A stretch of DNA of 7,132 nucleotides from Alphaproteobacteria bacterium UBA2947 (GTDB taxonomy: Bacteria; Pseudomonadota; Alphaproteobacteria; Rs-D84): assembly GCA_002348925.1 (NCBI GenBank), contig DEBV01000004.1, positions 97,858 through 104,989 of the forward strand. Direction: 5' to 3'. The notes beneath the pieces are model-generated. The model was not told the DNA's origin, ran no database searches, and saw nothing but the letters and a program-made list of their open reading frames with translations. The translations under genes and the position numbers were made by a program. This document shows positions 1-5,920 of this stretch, one piece after another. The first letter of the stretch is position 1. Each line of letters begins with the position of its first letter.

Positions 1-1
1 T

Positions 2-1603
2 GAAACGCGTGAACCAGCAATTATATTCTTAGACAAAAACGGGCGCGAAATTCGCGCAGATGGTCGCATAATGGGAAATGCGGTATCGGTTGATAATCTG
101 CCACCACATGTATGGCAGGCCATAGTTGCAATCGAAGACAAAAGATTCTTTGAACATGGTGCAATATCTTATCGTGGAACAGTGCGTGCAATGTTTGTAA
201 ATATGTTTGATGGACATTTTGCCGCGGGCGGTTCAACGATAACCCAACAGACTGCGAAGAATATCTTTTTATCCAGTGAAAAAAAGATGTCCAGAAAAAT
301 TCAAGAGTTGATATTGTCTTGGTGGTTGGAAAACAGATTTACAAAAAATCAGATACTTGATTTGTATATGAACAGGGTGTCCTTGGTCGGCGGAATGCGT
401 GGTGTTGATGCCGCGGCAGACGCGCTGTTTGGGCATGGGGCGCGTGATATGACTTTGGCGGAATCTGCACAAATTGCCGCAATGTTAAAAGCGCCAAGTG
501 CATACAGCCCAATGAAAAATCCAGAACGCAATATCAAACGTGCCAAAGTTGTACTGGCAGAAATGGCGCGTCAAAATTATATTACTATGGAACAGGCAAG
601 GCAGGCGATGTCTGAATTAAAACAATCGACCAAACCACAGGACAAAAATATCTATCGTTATTGGACGGATTTTGTTCGTGATGAAATAGAATCAAGAATA
701 GGCGAAATAAATCAAGATTTGTATGTGTATACTACCCTTGATGCAAACTTACAGAAACGGGTTGCCGCAACTTTACAGGCGAATATTGGCGAATATCAGG
801 GTGCAATAGTAGCAATTTCAAAAGACGGCGCGATACAATCTATGGTTGGTGGCGATGATTACAGTGTCAGTCAATTCAATCGTGTTTTGGCACCACGTCA
901 ACCAGGGTCCGCGTTTAAACCTGTTGTGTATCTGGTTGCACTGGAAAATGGAATGACGCCTGAATCTTATGTTAATGATTCACCGTTTTCAATCGGCGAT
1001 TATAACCCAAAGAATTATGATGAAAGGTATTATGGCGGAATAAATCTGGCAACTGCATTTGCAAAAAGTGTTAATTCTGTGCCGTTAAAATTAACAAAAG
1101 AATATGGCATAGATTCAGTGTTGCAAATGGCTGCGCGACTTGGGGTTGGTAATAATTTAAAACGCGAATATTCAACAGTTTTGGGCGCATCTGAAATGAC
1201 ATTGTTAGATTTAACAACGATTTATTCTGTGATTTGGAATGATGGAAAATCGGTACATCCTTATTCTATTAACAAAATAACAGATGCGGGGGGACATGTT
1301 CTTTATGAACGCAATCCGTCCGAAGAAATGACTGTTTTGCAACCACAGACGGTGGAATATATGAAAGAATTATTGTATGAAGTCGTAACCAAAGGTACTG
1401 GTAAACGCGCATATACCCCCGATGTTTTTGGTGGAAAAACAGGTACCAGTAATGATAATCGGGACGCATGGTTTATCGGTACAATACCTGATTATGTTAT
1501 GGGGGTTTGGGTTGGTCGTGATGATAACAAACCAATGTCATCAAAGATTACGGGGGGCACATTACCCGCCACAATTTTCCACGAAATAGTGAAACAGAGG
1601 TAA
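2..1603 (+). CDS. Class A (bifunctional) penicillin-binding protein, 5' end missing
   Basis: Bifunctional peptidoglycan synthase. The GT51 domain polymerises lipid II and the transpeptidase domain cross-links stem peptides on the periplasmic face of the inner membrane. The frame is open to the left edge, giving 533 visible residues. The upstream 23 residues (including AIIFLDKNGREIRADGR) are typical of the lead-in to GT51, so the ATG at 71 is internal and the cytoplasmic tail and membrane anchor are off-window. GT51 motifs: EDKRFFEH with its catalytic Glu at 134-136, GGSTITQQTAKN from 227, RKIQE from 293, and NRVSLVGGMRG from 371. Transpeptidase motifs: SAFK with the nucleophile Ser at 908-910, SVN at 1067-1075, and KTGTS from 1436. 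Only about 258 residues separate the GT glutamate from the active serine. This leaves no room for the OB-fold insert of classical PBP1A, so the layout is closer to PBP1B or PBP2A. The usual aromatic-Gly after motif 4 is replaced by MRG. Family assignment is firm; the exact class A subtype is not. Confidence 0.95.
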   Translation, partial: ETREPAIIFLDKNGREIRADGRIMGNAVSVDNLPPHVWQAIVAIEDKRFFEHGAISYRGTVRAMFVNMFDGHFAAGGSTITQQTAKNIFLSSEKKMSRKIQELILSWWLENRFTKNQILDLYMNRVSLVGGMRGVDAAADALFGHGARDMTLAESAQIAAMLKAPSAYSPMKNPERNIKRAKVVLAEMARQNYITMEQARQAMSELKQSTKPQDKNIYRYWTDFVRDEIESRIGEINQDLYVYTTLDANLQKRVAATLQANIGEYQGAIVAISKDGAIQSMVGGDDYSVSQFNRVLAPRQPGSAFKPVVYLVALENGMTPESYVNDSPFSIGDYNPKNYDERYYGGINLATAFAKSVNSVPLKLTKEYGIDSVLQMAARLGVGNNLKREYSTVLGASEMTLLDLTTIYSVIWNDGKSVHPYSINKITDAGGHVLYERNPSEEMTVLQPQTVEYMKELLYEVVTKGTGKRAYTPDVFGGKTGTSNDNRDAWFIGTIPDYVMGVWVGRDDNKPMSSKITGGTLPATIFHEIVKQR

Positions 1604-1607
1604 AAAC

Positions 1608-2201
1608 ATGAATGTTAATGCAGAAAAACCATCAGAAATAAAAGTCGGGGAATTTACATTAAAGCAGATTCCAGCAACAAAAGAATACGCTAAACAAATA
1701 TTTGATATATTTCATGAAGATCCAGACAGTTTTAAATACTGGATGGAATATGGTCTTTACAAAGATGTAAATGAGGTTCTGGAAGAATATAAGCACAAAA
1801 ATGAAGATAGAGGTTTTTGTAAATATGCGATGTATGGCATTTTCAAAGGCGATGAATTATTAGGCGAAATAGGTTTGGGATGTATTTATACCCGTCGTCA
1901 AACCGCGGAAGTCGGTTGGTGGTTAAGAAAATCTGCGCGCGGACAAGGGGTTATAGACAAATTATTGCCAGTAATAGAAAAATTGGCATTTGAAACATAT
2001 GATTTGCATAAATTGACAATATGGACAGACAAAGAAAATATAGCAACACAAAAACATGCTGAAAAACATGGTTATGTATATGAAGGATGTTTGCGCGAAG
2101 AAAATACTTGGATGGATGGAACCCATCACAGTACTGTTTTATACGGTAAATTAAAATCAGAGTGGCAAATGCAATCTGGCGGATTTTTACAAGAAAAATA
2201 A
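1608..2201 (+). CDS. GNAT-family N-acetyltransferase, RimJ/RimL-like
   Basis: Predicted cytoplasmic acetyl-CoA-dependent N-acetyltransferase of 197 residues, a normal length for the RimJ/RimL-type GNAT group. The acetyl-CoA pyrophosphate loop is RGQG at residues 111-114, following the beta-strand EVGWWL (101-106) and leading into the helix VIDKLLPVIEKLAFE. The later GNAT signature appears as NIATQKHAEKHGYVYEG (144-160), followed by LREE, which is typical of enzymes that acetylate protein N-termini, amino sugars or small amines. The substrate cannot be read from sequence. The start at 1608 has AGAGG (1596-1600) seven bases upstream, inside the last codons of the penicillin-binding protein gene. 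With only four bases between the genes they are probably cotranscribed and translationally coupled. It is not the DUF2156 aminoacyl transferase domain of MprF, despite the MprF-like membrane gene nearby. Transcription probably ends at the hairpin just downstream. Confidence 0.88.
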   Translation: MNVNAEKPSEIKVGEFTLKQIPATKEYAKQIFDIFHEDPDSFKYWMEYGLYKDVNEVLEEYKHKNEDRGFCKYAMYGIFKGDELLGEIGLGCIYTRRQTAEVGWWLRKSARGQGVIDKLLPVIEKLAFETYDLHKLTIWTDKENIATQKHAEKHGYVYEGCLREENTWMDGTHHSTVLYGKLKSEWQMQSGGFLQEK

Positions 2202-2202
2202 A

Positions 2203-2232
2203 AATGCACCAAACGGTGCATTCTTTATTTTT
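2203..2232. terminator. Bidirectional rho-independent terminator between convergent genes
   Basis: The stem AATGCACC (2203-2210) pairs with GGTGCATT (2215-2222) across an AAAC loop. On the plus strand it is followed by a T-rich tract (2221-2232), which ends the PBP-GNAT transcript. On the minus strand the A-rich bases at about 2192-2204 read as a T-tract, so the same hairpin can end the convergent coiled-coil gene, whose stop codon (2225-2227) lies inside the plus-strand T-tract. Confidence 0.85.
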
Positions 2233-2518
2233 GTGTTTGTTTATCCAATTCTTGGGTTAACCATGTTTGGAATTCTTTGCCATTGCCAAATATACCCATT
2301 TTTAAAGATGCTGCCTTCATTTTAAGTTTTTTTATAAATGCTTTTTGTTGCTTTATTTGCTCTTGTGCTTCGGCCAGTTCTTTTGCGAGTTTTGCGTTTT
2401 TTTCTTTTTCATCACGTAATTTTGATTTATATTCGTATATAGAAGTATCAAGAGAAATAATATCTTCTTCCATTTTTTTCAGTATTTCGTCTTTGTAGTG
2501 TGTTTGTTTGTTTTTCAT
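2225..2518 (-). CDS. Small coiled-coil protein, function unknown
   Basis: A 97-residue soluble protein that I do not recognise. It has no signal peptide, membrane segment or cysteine. Residues about 10-69 are a highly charged helical stretch rich in Lys, Glu and Gln with regularly spaced Leu/Ile, strongly suggesting a coiled coil and probable oligomerisation. The last third differs: KMGIFGNGKEFQTWLTQEL (73-91) has a Gly-rich turn followed by an amphipathic helix with Trp86, which could be the conserved functional tip. The gene is supported by a strong Shine-Dalgarno AAAGGA (2525-2530) six bases before the ATG, by a good promoter just upstream, and by a terminator shared with the convergent GNAT gene. 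The opposite-strand frame at 2277-2498 is only its low-complexity mirror. Partners could include nucleoid, cell-division or phage-like proteins, but nothing in the sequence selects among them. Confidence 0.8.
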   Translation of the reverse strand: MKNKQTHYKDEILKKMEEDIISLDTSIYEYKSKLRDEKEKNAKLAKELAEAQEQIKQQKAFIKKLKMKAASLKMGIFGNGKEFQTWLTQELDKQTQK

Positions 2519-2543
2519 GCCTGTTCCTTTTTAGCTTGGACAT

Positions 2544-2572
2544 ATTATATCATTTTTTCAATGTAAAACCAA
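2544..2572 (-). promoter_or_regulatory. Sigma70-type promoter for the coiled-coil gene
   Basis: Read on the minus strand, a perfect -10 TATAAT (2544-2549) is preceded by TGA, making an extended -10. It lies 17 bases from a weak -35 TTGGTT (2567-2572). Transcription would begin near 2537, leaving a leader of about 18 bases that holds the Shine-Dalgarno. The spacing and the perfect -10 make this the most convincing promoter in the window. Confidence 0.7.
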
Positions 2573-2589
2573 TGCATTATTTATTTAAT

Positions 2590-2618
2590 TTGCTTTTTGG
2601 TTTATGGGGTGCTAAGAT
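2590..2618 (+). promoter_or_regulatory. Candidate extended -10 promoter for the MprF-like gene
   Basis: TTGCTT (2590-2595) and TAAGAT (2613-2618) are separated by 17 bases, and TGC directly before the -10 makes an extended -10 element. The start point would be near 2625, giving a leader of about 15 bases before the ATG at 2640. It lies back to back with the minus-strand promoter at 2544-2572, so the 121-base gap appears to be a divergent promoter region. Neither hexamer is a strong match, so this is moderate evidence. Confidence 0.4.
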
Positions 2619-2639
2619 ATTTCCCGCAAGAGATAATTT

Positions 2640-3677
2640 ATGTCAGTCAAAGCGAAACGTTTTTTCAAGAAACTTATCAGTTATGCTGGAATATTCTTTT
2701 TTATAGTTGCTGCGGGCATGCTTTATTGGCAGTTGCGTAATTATTCGCTGATGGATATTGCGCGCGCTTTTTGGCATATACCATTTATGAATTTGGTGTT
2801 GGCGTGCGTTGCGTGTTTGTTTGGGTATCTGGCATTATCGCTTTATGATTATTTGGCGTTGGATTATGTTGGACGTAAAGTAACTTGGTGGAAATGGATG
2901 CTGGCGGGAATGCTGGGGTTCGCAATATCTAATAATGCAGGACACGCAGTGGTCAGTGGTGGCGCAATAAGGTATCGTTTGTACACGCGTTGGCGTGTTC
3001 CAGCATCAGACATTGTAAAAATGTTAATGTTTTCTGGCTTTACTTTCTTTCTTGGATATGCCGCGATTGCGGTAATTGGCTATTTTCTTGTCCCAGATGA
3101 TATGTTTGCAAATTCTGTGGGTATGTCGTTTGGTATAAATGGTTTGTTCATTGTTTGTTTGTCTGTGATATTGGCATACTATGCAACGGCAACCATGTTA
3201 AGCGGGAAAAGTATTCGTATCGGTCAAATAAAATTCCATATTCCGACATTTGGCGAAGCAATTATCCAAACTATCTTGGGAATCGCAGACGCTGTTTGTG
3301 CGGGTTTGGTTCTTTATTTCTGTATCAGTCCGTTTATAGATATGCCATTTGGCGTATTTATCGGATTATATGTGATAGCAAATGTTGCTGGCGTTTTCAG
3401 TCAGGTTCCAGGCGGTATCGGTGTTTTTGAATCTATATTTATGGTGGCTTTGCCAGAAGGTGTTGATAAAGCCAGCATTTTTGGTGCCCTGTTGGCGTAC
3501 AGAATAATTTATTATGTATTGCCACTTATCGGGGTGGGCGGTTTGTTCTTTATTTATGAACGTTGGTTGCGTGCGCGCATGAAAAGGTGGATTGAAGAAG
3601 CCAAACAAAAAATGCCGCATTTGCCAACTTTGCCGTCTTTGCCACACAGAAAGCACAAAGAAAAAATTCAAAAATAA
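2640..3677 (+). CDS. MprF/YbhN-type integral membrane protein (LPG synthase transmembrane domain only)
   Basis: Inner-membrane protein of 345 residues and roughly eight hydrophobic helices (about 13-30, 50-75, 86-105, 128-150, 165-188, 208-232, 236-255, 285-305). Two motifs place it in the lysylphosphatidylglycerol synthase transmembrane family (UPF0104/YbhN and the flippase half of MprF): SGGAIRYRLYTRW (107-119) after GHAVV, and SQVPGGIGVFE (254-264). In full-length MprF this half moves aminoacylated phospholipid across the membrane, and a C-terminal DUF2156 domain makes it. Here the protein stops after the membrane part with a basic, Pro-rich cytoplasmic tail (311-345, ending HRKHKEKIQK). 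It can therefore be a lipid translocase or carrier-lipid protein but not a synthetase. The ATG is the first possible start, because an in-frame TAA sits at 2634-2636. The ribosome site is weak (AAGAGA at 2628-2633). The transported substrate is unknown. Confidence 0.88.
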   Translation: MSVKAKRFFKKLISYAGIFFFIVAAGMLYWQLRNYSLMDIARAFWHIPFMNLVLACVACLFGYLALSLYDYLALDYVGRKVTWWKWMLAGMLGFAISNNAGHAVVSGGAIRYRLYTRWRVPASDIVKMLMFSGFTFFLGYAAIAVIGYFLVPDDMFANSVGMSFGINGLFIVCLSVILAYYATATMLSGKSIRIGQIKFHIPTFGEAIIQTILGIADAVCAGLVLYFCISPFIDMPFGVFIGLYVIANVAGVFSQVPGGIGVFESIFMVALPEGVDKASIFGALLAYRIIYYVLPLIGVGGLFFIYERWLRARMKRWIEEAKQKMPHLPTLPSLPHRKHKEKIQK

Positions 3678-3740
3678 AAATACCTTGCCTTTGAAACGTG
3701 CGTTTGTTATCATAAAAATCGTTGTATAAAATGGGGTAAA
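3678..3740 (+). other. Spacer after the MprF-like gene, possible weak promoter
   Basis: No convincing hairpin terminator follows the MprF-like stop codon, so read-through into rne is possible. A weak promoter-like pair is present: TTGTTA (3704-3709) and TATAAA (3725-3730), with a short spacer of 15 bases. If used, transcription would start close to 3737, almost at the ATG at 3741, and would give rne a 5' leader of roughly 145 bases. The short inverted sequence AAACGTGCGTTT (3694-3705) has too small a loop and no T-tract. Confidence 0.25.
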
Positions 3741-3968
3741 ATGTTGTTAGTTTTATCGCTTTTTACTGTAATTTGCGTCGCACTTTTGGTTATCGCAGTG
3801 CGCTTCCTTGGCATGGGCGGGATTGCCCCACGGGAACAAGTTGCGTCTGTTTTATACAAACCCAACACAAAAGGATTATTAAATGTCAAAAAAGATATAT
3901 GTGGATGGTGTACATCCAGAAGAAACACGGGTGGTGGTGGTCGACAGCGCGACAAATCGTGTGTCTGA
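3741..3968 (+). CDS. Possible small single-pass membrane protein or leader ORF overlapping the rne start
   Basis: A 75-codon open frame immediately before and into rne. Its first 23 residues (LLVLSLFTVICVALLVIAV core) form a convincing membrane helix, followed by a Gly-Met-Gly-Gly turn and a hydrophilic stretch with APREQ. Against it, the last 28 codons overlap the true rne coding sequence by 86 bases in another frame, and there they encode a Gly/Arg/Cys-rich sequence that looks like chance translation. The only ribosome site is GGGG (3733-3736), four bases from the ATG and too close to be ideal. It could be a real small membrane protein, a leader peptide influencing rne translation, or just the rne 5' untranslated region. 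I do not recognise a family. Confidence 0.3.
   Translation: MLLVLSLFTVICVALLVIAVRFLGMGGIAPREQVASVLYKPNTKGLLNVKKDICGWCTSRRNTGGGGRQRDKSCV
3871..3875 (+). promoter_or_regulatory. rne: Ribosome binding site that fixes the rne start
   Basis: AAGGA lies seven bases before the ATG at 3883. Together with the alphaproteobacterial-type N-terminus starting exactly there, it settles the rne start. It sits inside the overlapping small frame that begins at 3741, so ribosomes translating that frame would pass over this site. Confidence 0.75.
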
Positions 3969-5685
3969 TTTTGACGTGGAAACAACGACTAAACCACAGA
4001 TAAAAGGAAATATTTATCTGGCCAAGGTTATTCGTGTTGAACCTTCACTTCAGGCGGCTTTTGTTGACTATGGTACTGGTAAAAATGGTTTCTTGCCATT
4101 TTCAGAAATTCACCCTGATTACTATCAGGTGACACCTGAACAAAAGAAAAAATTACTTGAATTGGCACATGCTAATATCGTTGACGACGACGACGATCCG
4201 AATGATGAAGAAGACGAAGTCGCAGAATACGATGATCACAGTGCTGGCGAAGATAACAAAGAATTATTGAAACGTGCTCACGAATTCAAAATTCAAGATG
4301 TTATCAAACCAAAGCAAATCTTGCTTATTCAGGGCGTAAAAGAAGAACGCGGACAAAAGGGCGCATCTATGACAACTTACTTGTCATTGGCGGGTCGTTT
4401 TGCTGTGTTAATGCCTAATTCCAGAAAGCGCAACAGTTATGGTGTGTCTAAAAAGATTTCAGACAAAGCAGAACGTGCACGCTTGCGTGATATTTTGCAT
4501 TCATTGAAAATACCAAAGGGCATGACGGTTGTTTTGCGTACTGCCGCCCAAGATGCATCTGCGGAAGATATCACAAAAGATTACGAATATTTGACATCTC
4601 TTTGGAACGATATTCGTAAAACCACACTGGAATCGGTTGCGCCTGTCACAATTCATACCGAAGATTCTTTACTTCGTCGTGTTGTTCGTGATTTTATTTC
4701 TGACAAAGACGATGTTATGTATGTCCAAGGTCAAGAAGCATTTGATGAAGCAAAAACATATTTCCAACAAATGTATGGTCGTGCACCACGTAAACAGTTG
4801 GTTCAATACAAAGATACCGCACTGCCACTGATGACCAAGGCGGGTGTTGAAAAACAATTGGAAGGTCTGCATGGGCCATACGTTGTTCTGCCATCTGGTG
4901 GTTCGATAGTTATCAACCAAACAGAAGCAATGGTGACAATCGATGTTAATTCATCACGTGCGATTAAAGAAAAAGATATCGAACAAACCGCACTGAATAC
5001 TAATTTGGAAGCGGCAGAAGAAATTGCATTACAATTACGCCTGCGTGATTTGGCAGGAATTGTTGCGATTGACTTTATCGATATGGAAGAAGAAAAGAAC
5101 AATCGCAAATTGGAACAAAAAATGCGTGAAGTTATGAAACACGACCGCGCACGCACACAGGTCGCGAAAATCAACGCCTTTGGTGTGTTGATGTTGTCAC
5201 GTCAGCGTTTGCGTTCTTCGTTTATTGAATCTTCGTATGTCGTGTGTCCACACTGTATGGGGGCGGGCGTTGTACCAAGTATTCAAACGGCTTCGATAAT
5301 CTTGTTCCGTCATTTGCAAGAAAAATTGCTGGCAAAAGCGGCACAAAAAATCATTATGACAGTGCCAAGCGATGTTGCGATTTATTTGTTAAATCAAAAA
5401 CGCGCTGAATTGGCGGCAATGGAAAAAGAATTCGAAACAGAAATCGTTATTGTTGGCGATGACAGTTTGATGAATATCGATCAATATTCAATCCAACGTG
5501 TTATGGCAGATTCTGTGAAAACAGACGATGTTTTGGACGCGCATGAACCTTCAAGCGATGCGAAAAAGAAAAACGCACAGCATACAGAGGCAAAACGTGT
5601 CACAACAACTGCGCCACGTCATCGTAAACCAATCAAAAAACAACAAAAGAAAAAACAATCTTTGTGGAAAAAATTGGTTGGATAA
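3883..5685 (+). CDS. rne: Ribonuclease E/G family endoribonuclease, compact form
   Basis: Single-strand-specific endoribonuclease for mRNA turnover and for rRNA and tRNA maturation; 600 residues. The N-terminal RNase H-like/S1 region carries GNIYLAKV (42-49), EPSLQAAFVDYG (53-64) and FSEIHPDYYQ (73-82). An Asp/Glu-rich insert follows at about 100-125 (DDDDDPNDEEDEVAEYDDH), before the S1 fold resumes at KPKQILLIQGVKEERGQKG. The catalytic magnesium ligands are Asp354 in VTIDVNSSRA and Asp397 in VAIDFIDMEEE. The zinc-link cysteines are Cys455 and Cys458 in CPHCMGAG. The small domain is present (VPSDVAIYLLNQKR). After about residue 545 only a short, increasingly basic tail remains, ending KKQQKKKQSLWKKLVG. 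It therefore lacks the several-hundred-residue disordered degradosome scaffold of E. coli or Caulobacter RNase E. It is longer than RNase G, and the alphaproteobacterial motifs favour a shortened RNase E. The gene ends at a strong hairpin terminator. Confidence 0.95.
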   Translation: MSKKIYVDGVHPEETRVVVVDSATNRVSDFDVETTTKPQIKGNIYLAKVIRVEPSLQAAFVDYGTGKNGFLPFSEIHPDYYQVTPEQKKKLLELAHANIVDDDDDPNDEEDEVAEYDDHSAGEDNKELLKRAHEFKIQDVIKPKQILLIQGVKEERGQKGASMTTYLSLAGRFAVLMPNSRKRNSYGVSKKISDKAERARLRDILHSLKIPKGMTVVLRTAAQDASAEDITKDYEYLTSLWNDIRKTTLESVAPVTIHTEDSLLRRVVRDFISDKDDVMYVQGQEAFDEAKTYFQQMYGRAPRKQLVQYKDTALPLMTKAGVEKQLEGLHGPYVVLPSGGSIVINQTEAMVTIDVNSSRAIKEKDIEQTALNTNLEAAEEIALQLRLRDLAGIVAIDFIDMEEEKNNRKLEQKMREVMKHDRARTQVAKINAFGVLMLSRQRLRSSFIESSYVVCPHCMGAGVVPSIQTASIILFRHLQEKLLAKAAQKIIMTVPSDVAIYLLNQKRAELAAMEKEFETEIVIVGDDSLMNIDQYSIQRVMADSVKTDDVLDAHEPSSDAKKKNAQHTEAKRVTTTAPRHRKPIKKQQKKKQSLWKKLVG

Positions 5686-5692
5686 TCAAATT

Positions 5693-5720
5693 AAAAAACC
5701 GCCAAAACGGCGGTTTTTTT
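5693..5720. terminator. Strong bidirectional rho-independent terminator after rne
   Basis: AAAAAACCGCC (5693-5703) pairs with GGCGGTTTTTT (5709-5719) across an AAAAC loop, so the GC core is flanked by A and T tracts. On the plus strand the T run (5714-5720) terminates rne. On the minus strand the A run becomes the T-tract and terminates the lipoprotein gene, and possibly the protease transcript. The design matches the 2203-2232 terminator, including the CC-AAA(A)C-GG loop closure. Confidence 0.92.
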
Positions 5721-5732
5721 ATGGCTTTTTAA

Positions 5733-5876
5733 TTATTTGCCACAGCTGCCAATCAATTTAGAAATTGAAATATCTTTGTGCAACAAGAAATCGTATTCGC
5801 AATTTCCAGATTTGTATGAACCTGTACAGGCAGCCAATGTTAATACAGCAAACAATGCCAAGATTAATTTTTTCAT
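5733..5876 (-). CDS. Very small lipoprotein, function unknown
   Basis: A 47-residue precursor with a textbook lipoprotein signal: MKK, then a hydrophobic core (LILALFAVLTL), then the lipobox LAAC with Cys17 as the lipidated residue. The mature part is only 31 residues (CTGSYKSGNC to the C-terminal GSCGK). It keeps two further cysteines, Cys26 and Cys45, which could form a disulfide in the periplasm. The start at 5876 is chosen over an in-frame ATG 54 bases upstream, because AAGGAG sits five bases before it and the signal peptide begins exactly there. Residue 18 (Thr) after the lipidated Cys is not Asp, so by the E. coli +2 rule outer-membrane sorting would be expected. It lies 66 bases downstream of the M48 protease gene on the same strand and may share its transcript. 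I do not recognise the family. Confidence 0.85.
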   Translation of the reverse strand: MKKLILALFAVLTLAACTGSYKSGNCEYDFLLHKDISISKLIGSCGK

Positions 5877-5881
5877 AGTGT

Positions 5882-5887
5882 CTCCTT
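5882..5887 (-). promoter_or_regulatory. Ribosome binding site that decides the lipoprotein start
   Basis: AAGGAG, read on the minus strand, ends five bases before the ATG at 5876. No comparable site precedes the upstream in-frame ATG at 5930, which would also add 18 polar, basic residues before the signal peptide. The shorter 47-residue product is therefore preferred. Confidence 0.85.
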
Positions 5888-5920
5888 TTGTGTTTTTTAC
5901 ACGAAACGATTGTGAAACAA

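Noticed and set aside
71..73. ATG as the start of the penicillin-binding protein
   Set aside because: The same frame is open to the left edge and encodes residues typical of the segment just before GT51, and no ribosome site precedes 71. The gene is cut by the window.
2277..2498. Plus-strand frame rich in Phe and Ser that looks like a membrane protein
   Set aside because: It is the mirror of the Lys/Glu-rich coiled-coil gene on the minus strand, which has the promoter, ribosome site and terminator.
3694..3705. Inverted sequence AAACGTGCGTTT as a terminator or operator
   Set aside because: The stem is only four or five AT-rich pairs with a tiny loop and no T-tract. No second copy is visible.
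3731..3739. Three-codon frame ATG GGG TAA just before the small membrane ORF
   Set aside because: It is too short to interpret and probably coincidental. The GGGG is more plausibly a weak ribosome site.
3366..3985. Minus-strand open frames opposite the end of the MprF-like gene and the start of rne
   Set aside because: They overlap well-supported genes, show no recognisable domains and have no ribosome sites.
4183..4197. Run of GAC codons as a microsatellite-type repeat
   Set aside because: Five Asp codons in frame within an acidic protein insert are explained by protein composition. The repeat is too short to suggest phase variation.
4803..5174. Minus-strand open frame of 123 codons inside rne
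   Set aside because: It lies opposite the catalytic core of rne, has no ribosome site, and its composition is that of a complement of coding sequence.
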